A DNA stretch of 64,000 nt. Source: Alphaproteobacteria bacterium (lineage in GTDB: Bacteria > Pseudomonadota > Alphaproteobacteria > Acetobacterales > Acetobacteraceae). A program made the translations under genes and the position numbers. Positions within the stretch are counted from its first letter, which is position 1, and every line of letters begins with the position of its first letter. The notes below the pieces were generated by a model that searched no databases, was not told where the DNA came from, and saw only the letters and a list, made by a program, of their open reading frames with translations. Location: NCBI GenBank assembly GCA_026400815.1, contig JAPLOI010000053.1, positions 1 through 64,000 of the forward strand, in the 5' to 3' direction. Shown here in pieces: positions 36,712 to 45,107 of the stretch.

Positions 36712-37953
36712 CTACCCGGCCTTCACCAGCCGGTGGTGCTTGCGCCCGACCGACAGTTTCACGCCGGCGGCGAGCTGTGCCGGGGTGAATACCTGGCCTT
36801 CGTCGGACACCACGGCATCATCCACCCGTACCCCGCCGCCGCGCACCAGCCGGCGCGCCTCGGCGTTGCTGGCGGCCAGCCCGGACAGCGCCACCAGCAG
36901 GAAGGCCGGCACGCCCTCGCCCACCTTGTCGGCGGGGATGAGGGCCAGCGGGATCTCGCCGCCCTCGCTACCGCTCTCGAACAGCCCGCGTGCCGCCTCG
37001 GCCGCGGCCTGCGCCGCCGCGGCGCCGTGCGCCAGGGTGGTCGCCTCGGTGGCGAGGATCTTCTTGGCCTCGTTGATCTCGGCCCCGCCGAGCGCCTCCA
37101 GCCGCGCGATCTCGGCCAGTGGCAGGTCGGTGAACAGGCGCAGGAAGCGGCCCACATCCGCATCCTCCGTGTTGCGCCAGAACTGCCAGTAGTCGAACAC
37201 CGGCAGGCGGTCGGCCGTCAGCCACACCGCGCCCTGGGCGGATTTGCCCATCTTGGCGCCCGATGCGGTGGCGATCAGCGGCGTGGTCAGGCCGAAGACC
37301 TGCTTGGCATCGGTGCGGCGCACCAGGTCGATGCCGGAGACGATGTTGCCCCACTGGTCGGAGCCGCCCATCTGCAGGGTGACGCCATACTGGCGGTTCA
37401 GCTCGCGGAAATCATAGCTCTGCAGGATGGAGTAGTTGAACTCCAGGAAGGTCAGCCCCTGGTCCCGGTCCAGGCGCGACTTCACGCTGTCGAACGAGAG
37501 CATGCGGTTCACGCTGAAATGGACACCGACCTCGCGCAGCAGCTGGATATAGCCGAGCTTGTCCAGCCAATCCGCGTTGTTGGGCATGAAGGCGTCGGTC
37601 GGCCCATCGCCGAAGCGCACGAAGGGATCGAAGCAGCGCCGGATGCCGGCGAGGTTGGCGGCGATCTGCTCATCGGTCAGCAGCGAGCGGGCTTCGTCGC
37701 GGAACGAGGGGTCGCCAATGCGGCTGGTGCCGCCACCCATCAGCGTGACCGGCTTGTTGCCGGTGCGTTGCAGCAGGCGCAGCAGCATGATCTGCACCAG
37801 GCTGCCCACGTGCAGGGAATTGGCCGTGGCGTCGAAGCCGATATAGCCCGCCACCGGCCCGGCCTTCAGTACTGCGTCGAGCGCGTCGGTATCGGTGCAC
37901 TGGAAGACGAAGCCGCGTTCGGTGGCCTCGTGCAGAAAGTCGCTGCTGGGCAT
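36712..37953 (-). CDS. tyrS: Tyrosyl-tRNA synthetase (TyrRS group I, TyrRS-type with S4 domain)
   Basis: This class I synthetase charges tRNA-Tyr. The 413-residue protein has the HIGH motif as HVGS (about residue 49), the KMSKS motif as KMGKS (about 236), the Tyr-binding GYIGFDATA and SILQSYDF, and a C-terminal S4 RNA-binding domain ([18 protein letters not shown] and [14 protein letters not shown]). The N-terminus and length match bacterial TyrS. A terminator for the upstream gene lies at 38010-38041, so tyrS is probably transcribed from its own promoter. Confidence 0.95.
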   Translation of the reverse strand: MPSSDFLHEATERGFVFQCTDTDALDAVLKAGPVAGYIGFDATANSLHVGSLVQIMLLRLLQRTGNKPVTLMGGGTSRIGDPSFRDEARSLLTDEQIAANLAGIRRCFDPFVRFGDGPTDAFMPNNADWLDKLGYIQLLREVGVHFSVNRMLSFDSVKSRLDRDQGLTFLEFNYSILQSYDFRELNRQYGVTLQMGGSDQWGNIVSGIDLVRRTDAKQVFGLTTPLIATASGAKMGKSAQGAVWLTADRLPVFDYWQFWRNTEDADVGRFLRLFTDLPLAEIARLEALGGAEINEAKKILATEATTLAHGAAAAQAAAEAARGLFESGSEGGEIPLALIPADKVGEGVPAFLLVALSGLAASNAEARRLVRGGGVRVDDAVVSDEGQVFTPAQLAAGVKLSVGRKHHRLVKAG

Positions 37954-38009
37954 GGAGGTGGGTTCCGGGGTGGGGTCGGCGGGTTTCTAGCGCGGGGCCC
38001 AGACATGAA

Positions 38010-38041
38010 GAAGCCCCGCGAACGGTGTGCGGGGCTGCTTC
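38010..38041 (-). terminator. Intrinsic terminator of the alpha/beta hydrolase gene
   Basis: On the minus strand the hairpin AGCCCCGC, 9-base loop, GCGGGGCT is followed by TCTTCATG, a weak T tract, 22 bases past the stop of the hydrolase gene. It separates that gene from tyrS. Confidence 0.75.
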
Positions 38042-38062
38042 AGTCCGGGTAGGCGGGCGGAC

Positions 38063-38728
38063 TTAGTCGGCGGCGAGCGCCATGGTGCGGCGGGACATGG
38101 TGGTGCGAACGTGGTCCTCGATCGCCTCGCCGATATCGTCGGCCTGGGCGGCGAACACGTGGTCGGCGCCTTCCAGGATGCGGTAATCGACCTTCACGCC
38201 CTTCTGGGTGTTCAGCTTGTCCACCAGCTTGCGCACGGCGGGCTCGGGCACCAGCTCGTCGGTGTCGCCGTGCAGCATCAGACCACCGCAGGGGCAGGGG
38301 GCGAGGAAGCCGAAATCATAGTGGTTGGCCGGCGGCGCCACGCTCACCCAGCCGGAGACTTCCGGCCGGCGCATCAGCAGCTGCATGCCCACGAAGGCGC
38401 CGAACGAATAGCCGCTGATCCACAGCCCGCCATGGTTCGGGTTCACCGCCTGCATCCAGTCCAGCGCCGCGGCGGCGTCGCTGATCTCGCCGATGCCGCC
38501 GTCGTAGCGGCCCTGGCTGCGGCCCACGCCGCGGAAGTTGAACCGCATCACGGAAAAGCCCAGCTTCTGGAAAGACTGGTACATCGTGTAGGCAACGCGG
38601 TTGTTCATCGTCCCGCCATGCAGCGGGTGAGGATGCATGATCAGCGCCAGCGGGGCGCCGGTTTCCTTGGAGTGGTGGTAACGGCCCTCAAGGCGGCCGT
38701 CAGGGCCAGCGAACATGACTTCAGGCAT
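38063..38728 (-). CDS. Alpha/beta hydrolase (COG2945-like)
   Basis: The 221-residue hydrolase has the nucleophile in WISGYSFGAFVGMQ (G-x-S-x-G, about residue 105), the oxyanion segment IMHPHPLHGGTMNN, and catalytic Asp/His candidates in HGDTDELVPE and GADHVF. It is a cytoplasmic enzyme of the dienelactone-hydrolase-like group with unknown substrate. ATG 38728 gives the natural N-terminus MPEVMFAGPDGRLEG; the open frame up to 38935 is Arg-rich and not conserved in type. Confidence 0.82.
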   Translation of the reverse strand: MPEVMFAGPDGRLEGRYHHSKETGAPLALIMHPHPLHGGTMNNRVAYTMYQSFQKLGFSVMRFNFRGVGRSQGRYDGGIGEISDAAAALDWMQAVNPNHGGLWISGYSFGAFVGMQLLMRRPEVSGWVSVAPPANHYDFGFLAPCPCGGLMLHGDTDELVPEPAVRKLVDKLNTQKGVKVDYRILEGADHVFAAQADDIGEAIEDHVRTTMSRRTMALAAD

Positions 38729-38964
38729 GGTGCGCGGAATTCCGATCCCTGTTGCTGGAGGCCCGCGGAGGAAGCGCCGCGAACCGTACATGGAGGCGTG
38801 TCGAATACTGCCCCTGCCCGCGCGAAAACTGCGCCGCGCCGGGCGTCTGCTGGGCACGAAGATCACGGTCTCGCGAGACTGTCGTAAGGTGCGCCTTCGG
38901 CCAGCGCAGATACCAACGCCAGAAAGGCATGCCACCCTTGCAGGGTGTGAGACAAGGAGATTCG
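38729..38964. other. Intergenic region with a perfect 12-bp palindrome
   Basis: The region between the alpha/beta hydrolase start and the desulfurase operon promoter has no supported gene. GTCTCGCGAGAC (38868-38879) is an exact palindrome of the kind bound by dimeric regulators; which neighbour it would control is unclear. Confidence 0.4.
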
Positions 38965-38994
38965 TTGACGCGCGGGAGAAGAAGTCGCTAGGCT
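38965..38994 (+). promoter_or_regulatory. Candidate promoter of the desulfurase/mnmA operon
   Basis: TTGACG (38965-38970), 18 bases, TAGGCT (38989-38994), about 100 bases upstream of the first desulfurase start. Just upstream is a small stem, ACCC-TTGC-AGGGT (38932-38944 region). No IscR-type site was recognised. Confidence 0.45.
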
Positions 38995-39093
38995 TTCAGT
39001 GATTCTCGGCCATATTGTTGCGCGGAGCGTGCAGCCCCCGGCTGCGCGCTTTCGGCTGTTTGTGCGCTTTTGTAGCGCCTGAAGGGAGGCGGC

Positions 39094-40188
39094 ATGGCCT
39101 ACTTCGACGCGAATGCCACCGAACCGCTGCGCCCCGCCGCCCGCGCGGCCGTGCTGGCGGCGATGGAGGCGGCCGGCAATCCCTCTTCCGTCCATGCCGC
39201 CGGCCGTGCTGCGCGCCGGGTGCTGGAGGAGTCGCGCGCCCGCCTCGCCGCCTGCTTCGGGGCCGCCCCCGCCGGCGTGGTGTTCACCTCCGGCGGCACG
39301 GAGGCCAACGCGCTCGCCCTGCACGGCCTCGGCATCGGGCGGCGCATCCTGATCGGCGCCACGGAGCATGATGCGGTGCGCGCCGCCGCCCCGGGCGCCG
39401 AAATGGTGGCGGTGGACACGACCGGCGTCGCCGACCTCCCCGCCCTGGCCCGCCAGTTGGCCGCCGGCCCGCCTGCCCTGGTGTGCCTGATGCTCGCCAA
39501 CAACGAAACCGGCGTGCTGCACCCCATCGCCGACGCCGCTGCACTGTGCCGTGCCCATGGCGCGCGGCTGCACGTGGATGCCGTGCAGGCCGCCGGGCGC
39601 CTCGCCATCGACCTTCCGGCCCTGGGCGCGGACAGCATCGCCGTCTCCGGCCACAAGCTCGGCGGGCCAATGGGCGCCGGTGCGCTGCTGCTGGCCGGGG
39701 ATCCCGCCCTGCCCCCGCTGATGCGCGGCGGTGGGCAGGAACGCGGGCGCCGTGGCGGCACGCCGGCCCTGCCCGCCATCGCGGGCCTCGCCGCCGCCGC
39801 CGAGGCCGCGGTGGCCGACCTGCCAGACCAGCTCCGCATCGCCGCCCTGCGCGACCGGATCGAGGCCGCGGCCACCGTCGCCGGTGCCATGGCCCTGGGC
39901 GCCGCCGCCCCGCGCCTGGCCAACACCACCTGCCTCGCCCTGCCCGGTGTGCGGGCGGACACGCAGGTGATCGCGCTCGATCTCGCGGGCTTCCAGGTCT
40001 CGGCCGGTGCCGCATGCTCCTCCGGCAAGGTCGCGGCCAGCCACGTGCTCGCCGCGATGGGCCTGGGCGCGCTCGCCGGCTGTGCCGTGCGCGTGTCGCT
40101 GCCGTGGAATGCCACGGCCGAGGATGCAGATCGCCTGGACGCCGCCTATCTGGAGATGGCCGGCCGCCTGTTGCGCCGCGCGGCGTGA
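39094..40188 (+). CDS. Cysteine desulfurase, copy 1 (NifS/IscS-like, class V aminotransferase)
   Basis: This 364-residue PLP enzyme takes sulfur from cysteine as a persulfide. The PLP Lys is in VSGHKLGGPMGAG (about residue 188), substrate contacts in SGGTEANALAL and LANNETGVLHPI, and the persulfide Cys in SAGAACSSGKVAAS (about 307). It is followed at ten bases by a second desulfurase. The two are clearly different (about 40 percent identical by eye in conserved blocks), so this is not a recent duplication. A ribosome binding site GGGAGGCGGC precedes ATG 39094. Confidence 0.9.
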   Translation: MAYFDANATEPLRPAARAAVLAAMEAAGNPSSVHAAGRAARRVLEESRARLAACFGAAPAGVVFTSGGTEANALALHGLGIGRRILIGATEHDAVRAAAPGAEMVAVDTTGVADLPALARQLAAGPPALVCLMLANNETGVLHPIADAAALCRAHGARLHVDAVQAAGRLAIDLPALGADSIAVSGHKLGGPMGAGALLLAGDPALPPLMRGGGQERGRRGGTPALPAIAGLAAAAEAAVADLPDQLRIAALRDRIEAAATVAGAMALGAAAPRLANTTCLALPGVRADTQVIALDLAGFQVSAGAACSSGKVAASHVLAAMGLGALAGCAVRVSLPWNATAEDADRLDAAYLEMAGRLLRRAA

Positions 40189-40198
40189 GGCCCTTGCG

Positions 40199-41380
40199 AT
40201 GAACAGCCGCCCCAACCGCCCGATCTACCTGGACAACCAGGCCACCACCCAGTGCGACCCGCGCGTGGTGCAGGTGATGCTGCCCTTCTTCACCGAGCAT
40301 TTCGGCAACCCGCATTCCGCCGAGCACGCCATGGGTCGCTTCGCGGAGGAAGCGGTGGAAACGGCGCGTGGCCATGTCGCGGCCCTGATCGGCGCCGATG
40401 CACGCGAGATCGTACTCACCTCCGGCGCCACCGAGAGCAACAACATCGCCATCAAGGGTATTGCCCGCTTCGCAGCCCAACAGGGCGACCCGCGAAAGCG
40501 CATCATCACCGCCGCCACCGAACATAAATGCGTGCTGGAGGCGGTGGCGGACCTCGCGGCCGAGGGCTTCGAGCCCGTGGTGCTGCCAGTCCGCCCCGAC
40601 GGTCTGTTGGATCCCGATGCGGTGCGCGAGGCCCTTTCCGTGCCCACCCTGTTGCTCACCGTGATGGCGGTGAACAACGAAACCGGCGTGGTGCAGGATA
40701 TCGCCACCCTCGCCGCGCTCGCCCATGCGGCCGGCGCCCAGTTCCACACCGATGCCGCCCAGGCCGCCGGCAAGATCCCGCTCGACGTGGAGGCGATGAA
40801 GATCGACCTCCTCTCCATCAGCGGCCACAAGCTCTACGGCCCCAAGGGCGTCGGCGCCCTCTACGTTCGTCGCCGCCCGCGCGTGCGCCTTGCCCCGCTC
40901 TTCTCCGGCGGCGGGCAGGAGCGTGGCCTGCGCTCCGGCACCCTGCCGGCGCCCCTGATCGTCGGCCTCGGAGAGGCCTGCCGCATCGCCCGCGCCGAAA
41001 TGGACGCCGATCACCAGCGCATCGCCGAACTGCGCGACCGGCTGATGGCCGAACTCGGCCAGGCCATTCCCGGCATTCACCTCAATGCCGACCCCACCCA
41101 TCGCATTCCCGGCAACCTCAACATCACCTTCCCCGCCACCCCGGCCCAGGCGATGCTGGCGGCGATGCCGGAGCTCTGCGTCTCCACCGGCTCGGCCTGC
41201 TCCTCGGCGGAGGTCGAGCCTTCCTATGTGCTGAAGGCGCTCGGCCTGTCAGACGACCAGGCCGCGCGGACCTTGCGCATCGGGATCGGACGCTTTACCT
41301 CCCCGGCCGATATCGATGCCGCCGTCGCCATGCTGGCGCGTGCCCACGCGGCTTCCCCGTCCCACCCTTCCGAGGCCTGA
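40199..41380 (+). CDS. iscS: Cysteine desulfurase, copy 2 (IscS type)
   Basis: This 393-residue enzyme has the IscS-type layout: [15 protein letters not shown] at the N-terminus, [26 protein letters not shown], the PLP Lys in [20 protein letters not shown] (about residue 215), and the persulfide Cys in [17 protein letters not shown] (about 335). The start ATG 40199 follows the copy 1 stop by ten bases; the open frame upstream is a shadow. It lies before a ferredoxin and mnmA, which suggests sulfur is passed to tRNA thiolation and to Fe-S assembly. Confidence 0.93.
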   Translation: MNSRPNRPIYLDNQATTQCDPRVVQVMLPFFTEHFGNPHSAEHAMGRFAEEAVETARGHVAALIGADAREIVLTSGATESNNIAIKGIARFAAQQGDPRKRIITAATEHKCVLEAVADLAAEGFEPVVLPVRPDGLLDPDAVREALSVPTLLLTVMAVNNETGVVQDIATLAALAHAAGAQFHTDAAQAAGKIPLDVEAMKIDLLSISGHKLYGPKGVGALYVRRRPRVRLAPLFSGGGQERGLRSGTLPAPLIVGLGEACRIARAEMDADHQRIAELRDRLMAELGQAIPGIHLNADPTHRIPGNLNITFPATPAQAMLAAMPELCVSTGSACSSAEVEPSYVLKALGLSDDQAARTLRIGIGRFTSPADIDAAVAMLARAHAASPSHPSEA

Positions 41381-41388
41381 CGCCCCCC

Positions 41389-41721
41389 ATGCCCAAGATG
41401 ATTTTCATCGATCGCGACGGCGCCCGGCGCGAGGTGGACGCACCGGTCGGCCTGTCGGTGCTGGAGATCGCGCACAAGCACGGCGTGGATATCGAAGGCG
41501 CCTGCGAAGGCTCCCTCGCGTGTTCCACCTGCCACGTGATCGTGGACGCCGAGTGGTTCGAGAAGCTCGGCGACCCGACCGAGGATGAGGAAGACATGCT
41601 CGACCTCGCCTTCGGTCTGGAAAAAACATCCCGCCTCGGCTGCCAGATCGTGATGAGCGATGAGCTGGATGGGCTGGTGGTGAAGGTGCCGGCCGGGAGC
41701 CGGAACATGCTGGCAGGTTAA
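41389..41721 (+). CDS. fdx: Isc-type 2Fe-2S ferredoxin
   Basis: The 110-residue adrenodoxin-like ferredoxin carries the 2Fe-2S Cys set C-x5-C-x2-C ... C in [16 protein letters not shown] and [28 protein letters not shown] is the typical acidic loop. It gives electrons for Fe-S cluster assembly. The start is eight bases after iscS. No iscU, iscA, hscA or hscB is in the operon. The stop is six bases before hairpin A of the composite element. Confidence 0.93.
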   Translation: MPKMIFIDRDGARREVDAPVGLSVLEIAHKHGVDIEGACEGSLACSTCHVIVDAEWFEKLGDPTEDEEDMLDLAFGLEKTSRLGCQIVMSDELDGLVVKVPAGSRNMLAG

Positions 41722-41727
41722 GCAAGC

Positions 41728-41843
41728 GGTTCTTTTTTGAAAAAAAGAACCAAAAAACTTTTGGGGTTTGGCCGGGGCCTCCCGGCGGTCTACGCTGCGA
41801 ACGAATAAAAGTCTTCTTGCTTCTTTTTCTTCAGAAAAAGAAG
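41728..41843. terminator. Composite terminator-like element (set 1), copy 4
   Basis: Hairpin A is at 41728-41751 and hairpin B, CTTCTTTTTC-TTCA-GAAAAAGAAG, at 41820-41843. The centre is GC-rich with only a short GCCGGG/CCCGGC stem. Unlike most copies this element is between two plus-strand genes (fdx and mnmA), with B only 22 bases before the mnmA start. It could attenuate expression of mnmA. Confidence 0.75.
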
Positions 41844-41865
41844 AATCCTTGCTTAGGGTCCCCCC

Positions 41866-42924
41866 ATGCGCATCCTGGTAGCCATGTCCGGCGGCGTCGA
41901 CAGTTCGGTGGTGGCCGGGCTGATGGCCGAGGCTGGCCACGACGTGATCGGCGTGACGCTCCAGCTCTACGACCACGGCGCCGCCGTTGGCCGCAAGGGC
42001 GCGTGCTGCGCCGGGCAGGACATCTACGATGCCGGCTCCGTGGCCGATCGGCTTGGCATCCCGCACTACGTGATCGATGCCGAGGCACGGTTCCGCGCCG
42101 CGGTGATGCAGGATTTCGCCGACAGCTACGCCGCCGGGCAAACGCCGGTGCCCTGCGTGCGCTGCAACCAGAGCGTGAAGTTTGGCGACCTGATCGCCCT
42201 GGCCAGCGATCTTGGCGCGGAAGCGATGGCCACCGGCCACTATGTGCGCCGCGTCGATGGTGCGCAGGGGGCGGAGTTGCACCGCGCGGTGGATGAGGCG
42301 CGGGACCAGAGCTGGTTCCTGTTCGCCACCACGCAGCAGCAGCTGGGCCGCAGCCTGTTTCCCCTGGGTGGCATGCCCAACAAGGATGCGGTGCGGGTGG
42401 AGGCCGCCAGGCTCGGCCTGCCGGTGGCGCGCAAGCCGGACAGCCAGGATATCTGCTTCGTGCCCTCCGGCAGCTATGCCGAGGTGGTGGCCAAGTTCCG
42501 CCCCGATGCGGTGCAGCCCGGGGAGATCGTGGACGAAGCGGGCACGGTGATCGGCACGCATGAGGGCGTGGCGCGCTACACGGTTGGCCAGGCCAAGCGC
42601 CTCGGCGCCGCCGCGCAGCACGAGGGCACGCGCCGCGTGGTGGTGGGGCTGGATGCCGCGCGCCGCCGGGTTGTGGTCGGCGCCCCCACCGCCGGCAGCC
42701 CGGTGGTGAAGCTGCGCGAGGTGAACTGGCTGGTGACACCCGCCGCGTTCGATTGCCACGTGAAGCTGCGCGCGCGGGACACGCTGCGCCCGGCACGCGT
42801 GGTGCCCACTGCCGAGGGGGCCGAGGTGCATCTGGCGGTGCCGGCGCTGGCCGCGCCGGGGCAGGCCTGCGTGTTCTACCAGGGGGACCGCGTGCTGGGC
42901 GGGGGCTTCATCTGCGCCGCCTGA
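41866..42924 (+). CDS. mnmA: tRNA-specific 2-thiouridylase
   Basis: MnmA puts sulfur on U34 of tRNA-Lys, -Glu and -Gln, using persulfide from a desulfurase. The 352-residue product has the PP-loop AMSGGVDSSVVAG, the catalytic Cys in PCVRCNQSVKFGDL (about 97) and its partner in SQDICFVPSG (about 197), the domain RDQSWFLFATTQQQLGR, and a C-terminal beta-barrel. It lies in the same direction as the desulfurases, so it is placed with its likely sulfur donor even though a hairpin element intervenes. Confidence 0.95.
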   Translation: MRILVAMSGGVDSSVVAGLMAEAGHDVIGVTLQLYDHGAAVGRKGACCAGQDIYDAGSVADRLGIPHYVIDAEARFRAAVMQDFADSYAAGQTPVPCVRCNQSVKFGDLIALASDLGAEAMATGHYVRRVDGAQGAELHRAVDEARDQSWFLFATTQQQLGRSLFPLGGMPNKDAVRVEAARLGLPVARKPDSQDICFVPSGSYAEVVAKFRPDAVQPGEIVDEAGTVIGTHEGVARYTVGQAKRLGAAAQHEGTRRVVVGLDAARRRVVVGAPTAGSPVVKLREVNWLVTPAAFDCHVKLRARDTLRPARVVPTAEGAEVHLAVPALAAPGQACVFYQGDRVLGGGFICAA

Positions 42925-42966
42925 CCGCAGGCTGATGCCGATCCCGAGGGTAGGTGGCATCATTTC

Positions 42967-42991
42967 GGCTGCCACGCGACGCGTGGCAGCC
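42967..42991 (+). terminator. Perfect hairpin after mnmA
   Basis: GGCTGCCACGCG-A-CGCGTGGCAGCC has 12-bp perfect arms. There is no T run, so it is either a Rho-assisted or stabilising 3' end, or a protein-binding palindrome. Confidence 0.5.
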
Positions 42992-43073
42992 GCTGAGTGG
43001 CAGGCCGCGACATTGCGCAGTTGACGGGCCGCGCCGGGCGGGTCTATGTGCCGCTCCTCCGCACGGGTGGGAT

Positions 43074-43148
43074 GGCGGCGTAGCTCAGCGGTAGAGCAGG
43101 GGAATCATAATCCCTTGGTCGGCGGTTCAAATCCGTCCGCCGCTACCA
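43074..43148 (+). tRNA. tRNA-Met (CAU), elongator type
   Basis: A full cloverleaf with acceptor stem GGCGGCG/CGCCGCT, D arm GCTC-GAGC, anticodon loop ATCATAA giving CAU at 34-36, T arm GGCGG/CCGTC, and encoded CCA. The anticodon stem lacks the three G-C pairs of initiators and the first pair is G-U, as in alphaproteobacterial elongator Met. A CAU tRNA-Ile with lysidine is the alternative. Confidence 0.93.
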
Positions 43149-43185
43149 TCCCGGACGCGTCGGATGTTTCCTGATCCTGTCGGTC

Positions 43186-43983
43186 TCAGCCCTTGCCCGC
43201 GCCACGGTGGCGCGGGTGGCGATGGCCGATCAGGCCGAGGGACGCCGCCAACAGCACCAGCGCACTGCCAGGCTCCGGGATTGCCGCCGGCGCGGTGTTC
43301 GTGACCGGCGCGCCAGTGGTGTACAGCACATCGCCGGTGAGGGTGTAGGCAGAGACCTGCAGCATCAGGGCCGAGGGGTCCTTTGGCAGCGCATCCCAAC
43401 GCATCCGCGCCTCGCCCGTCAGCGAGAAGTCACCCGACAGGCCTTCCAGCAAGGACGTGTCCTGCGCGCCGGACTCCGCCTTGAGATCCGCATTGTCCAG
43501 GGTACCGCCGTCGAGCGCCAGGTCACGCAGAATGACCCGACCGTCCGTGGTGCCGGCGAGCGCCGACAAGGCCAGGGCGGAGATCTCCTCGCCCTTCGGC
43601 GAGGCCAGCGCCGTGGTGGCACTGCCGATCGTGAAGGCCAGCGTCTCGCCGAAGCGCGACAGGGTGAACGGCACCCAGGAGGTCTTGTCCTGCTGGGCGA
43701 TCCAATCCAGCTGGGCCGAACTGGCGGGCTTGTCGTCGGCACCCGCACCGGCGCCGAACAAACCAAGCTCCCAGGTGCCGCCGGCGCGGCTGTCGCCCAC
43801 ACGGGCCTGGGCCATGGCGCGGATGTCGGCACCCGCATCCAGGCCGCGCTTGGCGAGGTATTCGGTGAAAGCCTCCTGGCTGGCGAAGTGCTGTAGCAGG
43901 ATCGCCGCGGCCTGCGCCGGCTGAACGACGGCGCAGGCCAAGGCTGCCAGCAGGGCGCCGGCAAGCAAGGGGCGAACAGGCAT
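43186..43983 (-). CDS. PEP-CTERM anchored exported protein
   Basis: The 265-residue product has a signal peptide (MPVRPLLAGALLAALACAVV ... AQA) and a C-terminal sorting tag: AIPEPGSALVLL, a TM helix, and the basic end GHRHPRHRGAGKG. The tag directs the protein to exosortase (EpsH) and the extracellular matrix or surface. The body is beta-rich with no recognisable catalytic motif. ATG 43983 follows from the signal; the open frame further up is a shadow of the divergent amidase gene. No exosortase is in the window. Confidence 0.78.
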   Translation of the reverse strand: MPVRPLLAGALLAALACAVVQPAQAAAILLQHFASQEAFTEYLAKRGLDAGADIRAMAQARVGDSRAGGTWELGLFGAGAGADDKPASSAQLDWIAQQDKTSWVPFTLSRFGETLAFTIGSATTALASPKGEEISALALSALAGTTDGRVILRDLALDGGTLDNADLKAESGAQDTSLLEGLSGDFSLTGEARMRWDALPKDPSALMLQVSAYTLTGDVLYTTGAPVTNTAPAAIPEPGSALVLLAASLGLIGHRHPRHRGAGKG

Positions 43984-44070
43984 GGGCGGCTCCGTGACCG
44001 GAAGGGGCGCGGCAGTGTTGCCGTTTCGGGTTAAGCTGCTCTTGCCGATACCTCTGCCGGGAGCCGGGCC

Positions 44071-44997
44071 ATGCCAGCGCCGATCCACTTCCTCGACCGT
44101 AGCGAGCTTGCCTTCGCGATCGATCCCGATGCCCCGCCCAGACTGGTGATGCAGGCCCCCTGCGAAGTGATGGTGGAGACGCACGATGCGCGCTCCGGCA
44201 AGGTGAAGCGGCCGGAGGACGAGGCGCTGACGGCGCCGGTGTTCACCGACCGGTATCCCAAGACCAACCCCGCCACCGGGCCGATCCGCATCGAGGGCGC
44301 CGCCCCCGGCGATGCGCTGGTGGTGGAGGTGCTGCGCATCGATCTGGACCAGCAGGGCTTCGTGATGGTGAAGCCGGATGCCGGGCTGATCACCGGGCTG
44401 GTGAACCGCACCGAGACCACCATCGTGCACATCCGGGACAACCAGGCCGAGTTCGGATCCCTGCGCCTGCCGATCCGGCCGATGATCGGGGTGATGGCCT
44501 GCGCGCCGGAGGAGGCGATCGCCACCGCCTATATCGGCCGGCATGGCGGCAACATGGACAACAACCGCCTGGCCGTGGGCACCCGCATTCATTTGCCGGT
44601 GCGGGTGCCAGGGGCGCAGTTCTACGTGGGCGACCTGCACGCCACGATGGGCGACGGCGAGATCAGCGGCAGCGGGGTGGAGATCGGCGGGCGGGTGCAC
44701 CTGCGCATGAGCGTGGACAAGGGTGCGGCGACGGAGTGGCCGTGGATGGAAACCGACCGGCTGTGGATCACCACCGCCGCGGCACCGCGCTTCGAGGAAG
44801 CGGCGCAGATCGCCACGCGGTCGATGATGGAACTGATGCAGGGCAAGCTCGGCGTGAGCGCCAGCGAGGCGTTCGCGCTGCTGTCGATCGCGGGGGATCT
44901 GAAGGTGAACCAGCTTTGCCTGACGGGCATCGGCAGCAGTGCGCGGATGGAGTTTCCAAAGGCGAATGCAGGGTTCAGGAAAGAGGTTCTTTTTTGA
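44071..44997 (+). CDS. Acetamidase/formamidase family protein
   Basis: The 308-residue protein matches the FmdA/AmdA-type amidase fold: TNPATGPIRIEGAAPGDAL, a PDAGLITGLVNRTETT region, PIRPMIGVMACAPEE, GRHGGNMDNNRLAVGTRI, and GDLHATMGDGEISGSGVEIG, the usual metal-binding block. It would release ammonia from a short amide. The last codons, GTT CTT TTT TGA, are inside the dispersed hairpin element; the end EVLF is therefore supplied by the repeat. It diverges from the PEP-CTERM gene. Confidence 0.85.
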   Translation: MPAPIHFLDRSELAFAIDPDAPPRLVMQAPCEVMVETHDARSGKVKRPEDEALTAPVFTDRYPKTNPATGPIRIEGAAPGDALVVEVLRIDLDQQGFVMVKPDAGLITGLVNRTETTIVHIRDNQAEFGSLRLPIRPMIGVMACAPEEAIATAYIGRHGGNMDNNRLAVGTRIHLPVRVPGAQFYVGDLHATMGDGEISGSGVEIGGRVHLRMSVDKGAATEWPWMETDRLWITTAAAPRFEEAAQIATRSMMELMQGKLGVSASEAFALLSIAGDLKVNQLCLTGIGSSARMEFPKANAGFRKEVLF

Positions 44998-45103
44998 AAA
45001 AAAGAACCAAAAAACTTTTGTGACTTTGATGCGGAGAGAGCGAGTCTCTCCGCATCAAAGTCATGAAGTCTTTTTTGCTTCTTTTTTCTTCAGAAAAAAG
45101 AAG
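44985..45103. terminator. Composite bidirectional terminator-like element (set 1), copy 5
   Basis: Hairpin A (44985-45008) supplies the amidase stop. The centre is a perfect 19-bp stem: TGACTTTGATGCGGAGAGA (45021-45039), loop GCGAG, and its complement (45045-45063). Hairpin B (45078-45103) has T6/A6 where other copies have T5/A5, with the extra base on both arms. The element lies between converging genes. Confidence 0.85.
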
Positions 45104-45107
45104 GCGC

